From: Mesorhizobium opportunistum WSM2075
GTDB lineage: Bacteria; Pseudomonadota; Alphaproteobacteria; Rhizobiales; Rhizobiaceae
DNA length: 64,000 bases
Assembly (NCBI RefSeq): GCF_000176035.2
Contig: NC_015675.1
Span: forward strand, 3,724,001 to 3,788,000
Direction: 5' to 3'
Numbering within the stretch: position 1 is the stretch's first letter; every line of letters starts with the position of its first letter. This document shows positions 57,730 to 64,000 of this stretch, one piece after another. The position numbers were made by a program, and so were the translations under genes. Under the pieces are notes generated by a model. That model was not told the origin of the DNA, searched no databases, and saw only the letters and a list, made by a program, of their open reading frames with translations.

Positions 57730-58491
57730 ATGACCCACCGCATTCTGATCCTCGGCGGCACGACGGAGGCCCGGCAACTCGCCGGGAAGCTGGCCGCGCG
57801 CGCTTCGGTCACGCTGTCGCTGGCCGGCCGCACCGAAAGCCCGGTGGCGCAAGGGGTGCCGGTGCGAAGCGGAGGATTTGGCGGCGCCGACGGGCTGGCC
57901 GCTTATCTCAGGGAGACGCGCACCGATCTGCTGATCGACGCCACGCATCCCTACGCGGCGCGAATCTCCGCTAACGCCGCGCAGGCGGCGCGCATGGCCG
58001 GCGTGCCGATCCTCGCCTTGCGCCGCCCAGGCTGGGAACCGGTAGAAGGCGACCGCTGGACGCTGGTCGATACGGTCGATGATGCCGTGCAAGCGCTGGG
58101 AGCGGCGCCGCGCCGCGTGTTCCTGGCGCTGGGCCGGCAAGAGGCCGGTGCCTTCGACGCCGCGCCCCAGCACCATTATCTCATTCGCAGCGTCGATCCG
58201 GTCGAACCGAAGCTGGCTGTGCCAGATGCGACCTATCTGCTGGCGCGAGGACCGTTCCGGGAGGACGACGAACGCGCCCTGCTCGAAACGCATCGTATCG
58301 AAATTGTCGTGTCCAAGAACAGCGGCGGCGCGGCCAGCTACGGCAAGATCGCCGCGGCGCGGGCGCTGGGCGTCGACGTGGTCATGGTCCAAAGGCCTGA
58401 TCTGCCGGATGTTCCCTCGGCGGAAACCGTCGAAGTGCTGGCCGCGATGATCGATCATTTTGTCGGGCCCGCTGCCGAACGCGGCGTGTAG
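57730..58491 (+). CDS. cobK: Precorrin-6A reductase
   Basis: NADPH reduction of precorrin-6A to precorrin-6B. A 253-aa Rossmann-type protein: RILILGGTTEARQLAGKLAA, LIDATHPYAARISANAAQAA, FLALGRQEAGAF, VSKNSGGAASYGKI. It is the only plus-strand cob gene here. The ATG at 57730 (or 57727) is at the cobL start codon, and its last 37 bases overlap the 3' end of cobJ. Its promoter must therefore lie inside cobL. Confidence 0.94.
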   Translation: MTHRILILGGTTEARQLAGKLAARASVTLSLAGRTESPVAQGVPVRSGGFGGADGLAAYLRETRTDLLIDATHPYAARISANAAQAARMAGVPILALRRPGWEPVEGDRWTLVDTVDDAVQALGAAPRRVFLALGRQEAGAFDAAPQHHYLIRSVDPVEPKLAVPDATYLLARGPFREDDERALLETHRIEIVVSKNSGGAASYGKIAAARALGVDVVMVQRPDLPDVPSAETVEVLAAMIDHFVGPAAERGV

Positions 58492-59219
58492 ACCAGCGCC
58501 GGCTTGTCGCCGCGCTTGATGATCCGGGTTTCCTGAGAGCCGATGATGATGCAGGTCGCCATGTCGGCCTTCTCAGCCTCGACATCGGCCAGCAGATAGA
58601 CCTCGATGCGCTCGTCCGGGCGGCCGGCGGCGCGGCCGAAAATGACCGGCGTGGTGCCGGGCAGGATGGCGGTCAGGCACTCGAAGGCGCGGCCAAGCTG
58701 CCAGGGGCGCGCCTTGCTGATCGGGTTGTAGAGCGCGATGACGAAGCCCGCGCCGGCGGCTGCCAATAGGCGCAGCTCGATCAATTCCCATGGCTTCAGA
58801 TTGTCGGACAGCGAGATGGCGCAGAAATCATGGCCAAGTGGTGCGCCGATGCGGGCGGCGACCGCCAGCATCGCGGTGATGCCGGGAACGACCGCGATAT
58901 CGACGGCGCGCCATTCGGCTGGGCCGGCTTCGATCGCCTCGCAGACGGCGGCCGCCATGGCGAACACGCCGGGGTCGCCGCCAGAGACCACGGCGACGTC
59001 ATGGCCTTCCGCGGCCTTGATCAGGGCATCCTTGGAGCGGGCGAGTTCCTCGCGATTGTCGGAGGCGACGCGGGTCTGGTCGGGGCGAAGCTCCAATCGG
59101 TCGAGATAGGGCTTGTAGCCATAGAAGAATTTCGCCTGCGCCACAGCACGGCTGGCTTCCGGCGTGACCTGGTCGGCATTGCCGGGGCCGAGGCCGATGA
59201 CGGTGAGGCGGCCGCTCAT
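58455..59219 (-). CDS. cobJ: Precorrin-3B C17-methyltransferase
   Basis: Methylates precorrin-3B at C17 with ring contraction to precorrin-4. 254 aa: LTVIGLGPGNADQVTPEASR, AVVSGGDPGVFAMAAAVCEA, VVPGITAMLAVAARIGAPLG. Start overlaps the cobI stop by four bases. Its 3' end runs into the cobK coding region. Confidence 0.94.
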   Translation of the reverse strand: MSGRLTVIGLGPGNADQVTPEASRAVAQAKFFYGYKPYLDRLELRPDQTRVASDNREELARSKDALIKAAEGHDVAVVSGGDPGVFAMAAAVCEAIEAGPAEWRAVDIAVVPGITAMLAVAARIGAPLGHDFCAISLSDNLKPWELIELRLLAAAGAGFVIALYNPISKARPWQLGRAFECLTAILPGTTPVIFGRAAGRPDERIEVYLLADVEAEKADMATCIIIGSQETRIIKRGDKPALVYTPRSAAGPTK

Positions 59220-59974
59220 GATTGCGCTCCCAGCGCACCGGGCCGGCCGGACCAGCCGGCCACCAGCACGATGGCGAAATAGGGCGCCTTGTCATCCTGT
59301 TTGTCGGCAAGCCTCATCGAAACGCTGCCGGCCATGGTGCCACGCTCGACATAGACGGCGCGCGTCAGCTTGCCGGTCGCCTCCAGCGCGCGCCTGATCT
59401 TGGGCAGGTTGCGGCCGACCTTCATGATCACGGCGGCATCGGTGTCGGCGAGCCGGCGGCTCAGCTCGAATTCGCTCATCGTGCCGGGCAGCACGGTCAG
59501 CACGTCATCGCCCTGGACGATCGGAACACCGGTCTGCGACCAGCAGCCGGACATGGCGGTGATACCGGGAATGACTTCGGTCGGGAAGCGATGGGCGAGG
59601 CGCACATGCAGGTGCATGTAGGAGCCGTAGAACAGCGGGTCGCCTTCGGACAGCACGGCAACCATCCTGCCGGCTTCGAGGTGCCTGGCGACCGCCTCGG
59701 CGGACTCTTCGTAGAAAGTCGTGATCTGCGACCGGTAGTCGTCGTGGTCCTTGTCGATCTCGGTGGTCACGGGATAGAGCAGGGGCAGTTCCGTCATGTC
59801 CGGACGGAAGCGCGTTTCAACGATGGCGCGCGCGTTGCTGTTGTTGCCGCGCTTGGCGAAATAGGCCACCACATCGGCCTCGGCCAAGGCCCGCGCGGCT
59901 TTCAGCGTCAACAGCTCGGGGTCGCCGGGACCTGTGCCGACGCCGACAAGACGGCCTTTTGCGATGGCGTTCAC
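59216..59974 (-). CDS. cobI: Precorrin-2 C20-methyltransferase
   Basis: Methylates precorrin-2 at C20 to precorrin-3A. 252 aa: LVGVGTGPGDPELLTLKAAR, AVLSEGDPLFYGSYMHLHVR, IPGITAMSGCWSQTGVPIVQ. Start is GTG at 59974, overlapping the cobH stop (GTGA). A longer in-frame reading to 60235 would overlap most of cobH and is rejected. Confidence 0.95.
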   Translation of the reverse strand: MNAIAKGRLVGVGTGPGDPELLTLKAARALAEADVVAYFAKRGNNSNARAIVETRFRPDMTELPLLYPVTTEIDKDHDDYRSQITTFYEESAEAVARHLEAGRMVAVLSEGDPLFYGSYMHLHVRLAHRFPTEVIPGITAMSGCWSQTGVPIVQGDDVLTVLPGTMSEFELSRRLADTDAAVIMKVGRNLPKIRRALEATGKLTRAVYVERGTMAGSVSMRLADKQDDKAPYFAIVLVAGWSGRPGALGAQS

Positions 59975-60609
59975 AGGCCGGGCCTCGCCAATGAATTGAG
60001 CGCGGCGGCGGTCATGGCGCTGCCGCCGAGCCGGCCGCGCACGATGGCGTAGGGCACGCCATAGGAATTCTCGGCCAGCGCATCCTTGGATTCGGCGGCA
60101 CCGACGAAGCCAACCGGCATGCCGATGATGGCCGCAGGCTTCGGGGCGCCGTCGCGCAGTTTCTCCAGGAGATAGAACAGCGCGGTCGGCGCGTTGCCGA
60201 TGGCGACGACGGAGCCTGCCATGCGCTCGCCCCACAGGTCTATTGCCGCGGCCGAACGGGTGTTGCCGATTTCCCTGGCGATGTCGTGCGTCCGCGGGTC
60301 GCGCAATGTGCAGATCACCTCGTTGCCGGCCGGCAGCCGGGCGCGGGTGACGCCATGCGAGACCATCTCCGCGTCGCAGTAGATCGGCGCGCCGGCCGCC
60401 AAAGCGGTGCGGGCGGCGGCAACGAAATCAGGGGAGAAAACGAAATGGCTTGATGCCTCGACCTGGCCGCAAGCATGGATCATGCGGATTGCGACATCGG
60501 CCTCGGCTTCCGAGAAGCGAGAAAGGTCGGCCTCGGCGCGAATGATGGCGAAGGAGCGCTCGTAGATCGCCGTGCCGTCGTGAATGTAGTCGTAGGCGGC
60601 CATGTTCAT
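59971..60609 (-). CDS. cobH: Precorrin-8X methylmutase
   Basis: Moves the C11 methyl to C12, converting precorrin-8X to hydrogenobyrinic acid. A 212-aa protein with the catalytic His in RMIHACGQVEASSHFVFS, then IYCDAEMVSHGVTRARLPAG and IGNAPTALFYLLEKLRDG and GMPVGFVGAAESK. Start chosen at 60609 (ATGA with cobG); an ATG two codons later is possible. Confidence 0.95.
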   Translation of the reverse strand: MNMAAYDYIHDGTAIYERSFAIIRAEADLSRFSEAEADVAIRMIHACGQVEASSHFVFSPDFVAAARTALAAGAPIYCDAEMVSHGVTRARLPAGNEVICTLRDPRTHDIAREIGNTRSAAAIDLWGERMAGSVVAIGNAPTALFYLLEKLRDGAPKPAAIIGMPVGFVGAAESKDALAENSYGVPYAIVRGRLGGSAMTAAALNSLARPGL

Positions 60610-62099
60610 TTCCGTTTTTTGGTTTGGGCCTGTCGGTAAGCCTCGGCGATGCCGGCCGGCCCGAGCCTTGTCAGGCAAGCGGCGGCTGTTTCGCCCGGAT
60701 ATCGTGCGCTGCGGATCACTGCGGCGACGCGACTGAAACCACGCGCGGCGTCATAGCCCGGCCTGTACCCGGCAGGAAGGGCCTTTGCCGTCGCGTTCAC
60801 GACAAGTCCGGCTCCATTTTCGCCGCCGACGATCGTCAGCGCCGCCGGGCCGGGATGCGCGCAGCCCTTGGCGCAGCCGGAAATGTGCAGCGTGAAGTCG
60901 AGGATGTCGGCGTTTTCGGCGGCGATCGTCCCGGCTATGTCGCGCGTGGCGATGCGGCCGGAAGCACAGGCCGGGGTGCCGGCGCAAGCCGCGATGCGCG
61001 TGCGCGGGTCGGTGGGGGAGGTGACGAAGCCGAGGGCGGCGGCTGTGTCTTGAAGGGGCTGGTTGGCGGCCGGTGGCTGGCCGAGGAAGAGCAAAGCGCG
61101 GCCTGGGGCGAGGCGGATTTCGATGGTGCCGAGGGCGAGGGCGCTTTGGGCGAGGGCGATGATTTTGTCCGCCGGCATGCTGCCGTAGGGGAGGGCTATG
61201 CCGAGGGTGAAAGTGTCGCCGGCCAAAGGGAAAAGGCCGATAGGTTTGCGCGAGGCGCCCCCCTCTGTCCTGCCGGACATCTCCCCCTCAAGGGGGGAGA
61301 TTACGCTGTCACCGATGGTTTCGCCAATCTCCGGTCTTGTTAAGGAAAAGCCGGCGCCCGAACTGCCAATCTCCCCCCTTGAGGGGGAGATGTCCGGCAG
61401 GACAGAGGGGGGCGCCTCGCGCAAACTTGTCAAGCATAGCCAACCTGCCAGAGACACCAACTGTCGATCCGACAAATCCCGTGTGTGAGCCTCACGGCCT
61501 TTCTCGGCGACCATTCTCAGCGCAGCGACGGCAATGTCTCTCGCAGCATTTGCATCGACCTTTGCCAATACCTTCGCGTTTCGGCCGTCGCCCGCAATCG
61601 ATACGCTCCAAACGATGTCGTTGTCGGCTCGCACCGCCTTCAGCCGCACATCAGCTGTCACTGCATCCATCGACAGCTGCCCGCCGCCGTCCACGATGAC
61701 CGAAACCTTCGGCCCCAGCCGTTGCGTCAACCCAGCCTCATCGACCGCCACCCTGATCCGCTCAGCCATAGGCCGCGGATCGGCAATCTCCTGCGGGTCG
61801 ATGCCCGCCAGCGGTCCCGTCTCGACCGGCACGCCTGTGCGCACCGCAATGCCCAGCGCATCGACCTCTGCTGCCAGCAGCGCGGCGCTGTCCGCTGTTA
61901 GCCCGCGTATTTGCAGGCTGCCGCGCGCGGTCACCTCCATGATGCCGTTGCCGTGCCGCAGGGCGGATTCGGCCAGGGCGATCAACAGCTCCGGCGACAG
62001 GCCTCCGGCAACCGGGTTGAGCCGCACCAATAGCCCGTCGCCGGTCAGCATCGGCGCCGACAGAGCCGGGCAGGCGCCACGGCGCGTGAAGGCGTTCAT
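60606..62099 (-). CDS. cobG: Precorrin-3B synthase CobG, with in-frame palindromic insert
   Basis: Oxygen-dependent conversion of precorrin-3A to precorrin-3B by an iron-sulfur, nonheme-iron enzyme related to nitrite/sulfite reductases. The frame is 497 aa, of which about 436 are CobG-like. Cys372, Cys378, Cys409 and Cys413 (AACAGTPACASGR, HISGCAKGCAHPGP) fit the [4Fe-4S] site. Residues about 225-286 are foreign, encoded by a palindromic element, and fall in the linker between the two NIR-like halves (before PIGLFPLAGDTFTLGI). The reading frame stays open, so the protein may still work. Overlaps cobN and cobH by four bases each. Confidence 0.92.
   Translation of the reverse strand: MNAFTRRGACPALSAPMLTGDGLLVRLNPVAGGLSPELLIALAESALRHGNGIMEVTARGSLQIRGLTADSAALLAAEVDALGIAVRTGVPVETGPLAGIDPQEIADPRPMAERIRVAVDEAGLTQRLGPKVSVIVDGGGQLSMDAVTADVRLKAVRADNDIVWSVSIAGDGRNAKVLAKVDANAARDIAVAALRMVAEKGREAHTRDLSDRQLVSLAGWLCLTSLREAPPSVLPDISPSRGEIGSSGAGFSLTRPEIGETIGDSVISPLEGEMSGRTEGGASRKPIGLFPLAGDTFTLGIALPYGSMPADKIIALAQSALALGTIEIRLAPGRALLFLGQPPAANQPLQDTAAALGFVTSPTDPRTRIAACAGTPACASGRIATRDIAGTIAAENADILDFTLHISGCAKGCAHPGPAALTIVGGENGAGLVVNATAKALPAGYRPGYDAARGFSRVAAVIRSARYPGETAAACLTRLGPAGIAEAYRQAQTKKRK
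61244..61426. repeat. 183-bp perfect inverted-repeat element inside cobG
   Basis: Two 59-base arms (61244-61302 and 61368-61426) are exact reverse complements around a 65-base spacer. Its 183 bases equal 61 codons, so the cobG frame is kept and no stop is added. Read in cobG, the two arms give the peptides LREAPPSVLPDISPSRGEI and ISPLEGEMSGRTEGGASRK. The family core (CCTGCCGG near CTCCCC) also occurs in the intergenic copy at 28.8 kb, with almost the same arm and spacer lengths. No target duplication is evident. Confidence 0.93.
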
Positions 62100-64000
62100 G
62101 CCGCCACCTCGAGTGCTTCCGCCTCGGCAATCAGGGCGGCGAGGTCGTCGTCGATGGAGTTGCGCAGGGGATGCCAGAGGCCACGCCGGCGCGCCGAGAG
62201 AAAACGCTCGGCAATGACTTTCGCGGCGGCCGGGTTTTCGCGCAGGATGAAGGCGCGAACTTCGGCGTCGCCGACATAGGCGTCGTGCACGGCCTCGATC
62301 AGCGCGCTTGGTATGGCATGGGTGGTCTCGGCAAAGCCGACCAGCCGGTCGACCGTCTCGGCGAATTCGGAGGCGCCGCGCGGGCCGTGCCGCATCTGGC
62401 CGGCGATGAAACGCGCATTGACGGCGCGGGCACGCACGACACGGGCCACCGCCTCACCGACCGAGCGTGGCTTCGGCTTTTGCGGATCCGTGGTGTCGAG
62501 CACGATAACGTCGGCATTCCTGCCGAGCGCCGCGAGTGCGGCCGAAAAGCCGCCGATGAAGGCGACGTCGGCCGAACCTTCGAGGATGTCGCGGCCGGGG
62601 TCGTCGCCGGTGTGGACGAGAAGGTCGGCCTCGGCGATACGGCCCTCGAAAGCGCCGGGGGCGGAGACGCCTTCGCCATCGGCGCCGCCATAGGCATGCG
62701 AGGTGGCGTCGAGATAGGCGCGGCCGATCTCCTCGCGCGCGCTCCACTCGCCGCTCGACAGCAGATCCTCCACGCCGGCGCCGTAGGTGCCGGGCGAGGT
62801 GCCGAAGATGCGCGGGCTGATCTTGCCGTCCGCGCGGGTTTTGGCGGCGAGCGGGTTTTCCGCATCCTCCTCGTCGCGGGCGGCGACGGCGTTGGCGGCG
62901 GCGTCGATCAGCGCGATCTGGGTCGGGAACATGTCGCGGAACAGGCCCGATATGCGCCAGGTGACGTCGACGCGTGGCCTGCCGAGAGTGGCCGGCGGCA
63001 GCACTTCGATGCCGGTGATGCGGCCGGTGGCAGCATCCCATTGCGGGCGGCAGCCCATCAACGCCAGACCTTGCGCAATCTCTTCGCCGCCGGTGCGCAA
63101 CGAGGCCGAGCCCCAGAGGTCGATGACCAGCGAGCGCGGCCAGTCGCCATGCGACTGCATGTAGCCGCGCACCACTTCTTCCGCCGCCGCCTTGCCCAGA
63201 TCATAGGCGGTCGGCGTCGGCATGGTGCGCGGGTCGGACGTGAACAGGTTGCGGCCGGTGGGCAGCACGTCGGAGCGGCCCCGCGCCGGCGCGCCGGCCG
63301 GACCGGCCTTAATGTGGCGGCCATCGAGCGCCGCGAGCAGCGCCGTCCTCTCACTCTCCGCACTTTGGCGGCGCATGGCGTCGGGCTCGTCCTCGGCCGC
63401 ACGGCCATAGACATGCAACCCGTCCTTGATGGCGAAATCCTTGAGATCGCAAAGCCAGGCGTCGATGCGGCGCAGCGCCTCGTCGGGCGCATCGGTCCTG
63501 GCGACGCCAGCTTCCGAGGCGAGGCCGGTTTTCTGTGCGGTGTCGACGATCAGCTTGGCCAGACGATCGCGGCGGCGGCGGTCGAGGCCATCGGCCTGGG
63601 CGTATTCGTCGACCAGCCGTTCGAGCTTGTGCTGGTTTTCGTCGAGCCCGGCACCGGTCAGCGGCGGCGGCAGATGGCCAAGCGTGACGGCGGCGATGCG
63701 CCGCTTGGCCTGCGCTGCCTCGCCGGGGTTGGAGACGATGAAGGGATAGATGACGGGCAGCGGACCGGTGACGATCTCGGGAAAGCAGTTTTCCGAAAGC
63801 GCGACGGTTTTGCCCGGCAGCCATTCCAGCGTGCCATGGGCGCCGACATGGATAAGGGCATGGACGCCGAGCGACTTGCGCAGCCAGAGGCCAAAGGCGA
63901 GGAGCGCATGGCGGGGCGGGAGCGTCGGATCGTGATAGTCGGCGCGGCGGTCGGCGGAGCGACCGCGATCGGGGGCGAGGGCTACGGTGATGTTGCCGAA
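62096..64000 (-). CDS. cobN: Cobaltochelatase subunit CobN (5' end outside window)
   Basis: Large subunit of the aerobic CobNST chelatase that inserts cobalt into hydrogenobyrinic a,c-diamide. The C-terminal 634 codons are present; the frame is open to the window edge, so the gene starts beyond position 64000. Recognisable blocks are DPTLPPRHALLAFGLWLRK, LIHVGAHGTLEWLPGK, VIDLWGSASLRTGGEEIAQG, RIFGTSPGTYGAGVEDLLSS and GLWHPLRNSIDDDLAALI. Full CobN is about 1250-1280 aa. The stop overlaps cobG by four bases. CobS/CobT chelatase subunits are not in the window. Confidence 0.95.
   Translation of the reverse strand, partial: FGNITVALAPDRGRSADRRADYHDPTLPPRHALLAFGLWLRKSLGVHALIHVGAHGTLEWLPGKTVALSENCFPEIVTGPLPVIYPFIVSNPGEAAQAKRRIAAVTLGHLPPPLTGAGLDENQHKLERLVDEYAQADGLDRRRRDRLAKLIVDTAQKTGLASEAGVARTDAPDEALRRIDAWLCDLKDFAIKDGLHVYGRAAEDEPDAMRRQSAESERTALLAALDGRHIKAGPAGAPARGRSDVLPTGRNLFTSDPRTMPTPTAYDLGKAAAEEVVRGYMQSHGDWPRSLVIDLWGSASLRTGGEEIAQGLALMGCRPQWDAATGRITGIEVLPPATLGRPRVDVTWRISGLFRDMFPTQIALIDAAANAVAARDEEDAENPLAAKTRADGKISPRIFGTSPGTYGAGVEDLLSSGEWSAREEIGRAYLDATSHAYGGADGEGVSAPGAFEGRIAEADLLVHTGDDPGRDILEGSADVAFIGGFSAALAALGRNADVIVLDTTDPQKPKPRSVGEAVARVVRARAVNARFIAGQMRHGPRGASEFAETVDRLVGFAETTHAIPSALIEAVHDAYVGDAEVRAFILRENPAAAKVIAERFLSARRRGLWHPLRNSIDDDLAALIAEAEALEVAA

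Noticed and set aside
59975..60235. Upstream extension of cobI to an ATG at 60235
   Set aside because: The extra residues are cobH read in another frame. The GTG at 59974 gives the GTGA overlap and the true family N-terminus.
62096..64000. Cobalamin riboswitch in front of the cob operon
   Set aside because: cobN is truncated by the window edge, so its leader is not present. No B12-box-like structure was seen near cobL, cobF or cobK either.

Overview
The window looks like chromosome of a GC-rich alphaproteobacterium of the order Hyphomicrobiales, most likely Mesorhizobium or a close relative. This is inferred from the gene content: an aerobic cob cluster in cobNGHIJ / cobLEMA-cobB-cobST order, hflKC-DUF2065-degP, a BA14K-type secreted protein, tandem kup genes, and short palindromic intergenic elements. 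No database search was possible. I saw no prophage, insertion sequence, transposase or CRISPR array. Genes are densely packed and many cotranscribed pairs overlap by 4 bases (ATGA or GTGA).

Layout. 0-7 kb: cobF, a secreted DUF4424 protein, folA, hflK-hflC-DUF2065 and a periplasmic Do-type protease. 6.6-12 kb: serB with an acetyltransferase, miaA divergent and overlapping at the start codons, a GGDEF diguanylate cyclase, an inverted-repeat element and a HerA-type ATPase. 12-18.4 kb: an XRE-cupin regulator with a probable leaderless transcript, an acetyltransferase, and a LysR regulator divergent from two oxygenase genes that match the TmpA/TmpB pair for 2-(trimethylammonio)ethylphosphonate breakdown, followed by an NTF2-flavin monooxygenase fusion. 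18.4-21.3 kb: ilvB-ilvH behind a promoter, a short leader peptide and an attenuator. 21.4-27 kb: a frameshifted small membrane gene, a LysE exporter and an RND pump pair. 27-31.5 kb: cobalt-type nitrile hydratase operon, a palindromic repeat, a small RecD-like helicase and pdxJ. 31.6-35.6 kb: two tandem kup genes whose 3' ends are nearly identical. 35.7-42.5 kb: oxidoreductases with HxlR, MarR and TetR regulators, including a triple operator between a glutathione transferase gene and its MarR neighbour. 42.5-51.3 kb: ilvC, BA14K, an endonuclease-phosphatase/NUDIX pair, a MacAB-like exporter, a PhzF protein and tRNA-Lys(CTT).

51.4-64 kb: a long cobalamin block on the minus strand, with cobK alone on the plus strand. 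With cobF at the other end it covers most of the oxygen-dependent route from uroporphyrinogen III through cobyrinate diamide, plus lower-loop assembly (cobS, cobT). cobN runs off the right edge. The most striking single feature is a perfect 59-bp inverted repeat (183 bp in total, 61 codons) lying in frame inside cobG, with a sibling of the same architecture between genes at 28.8 kb.
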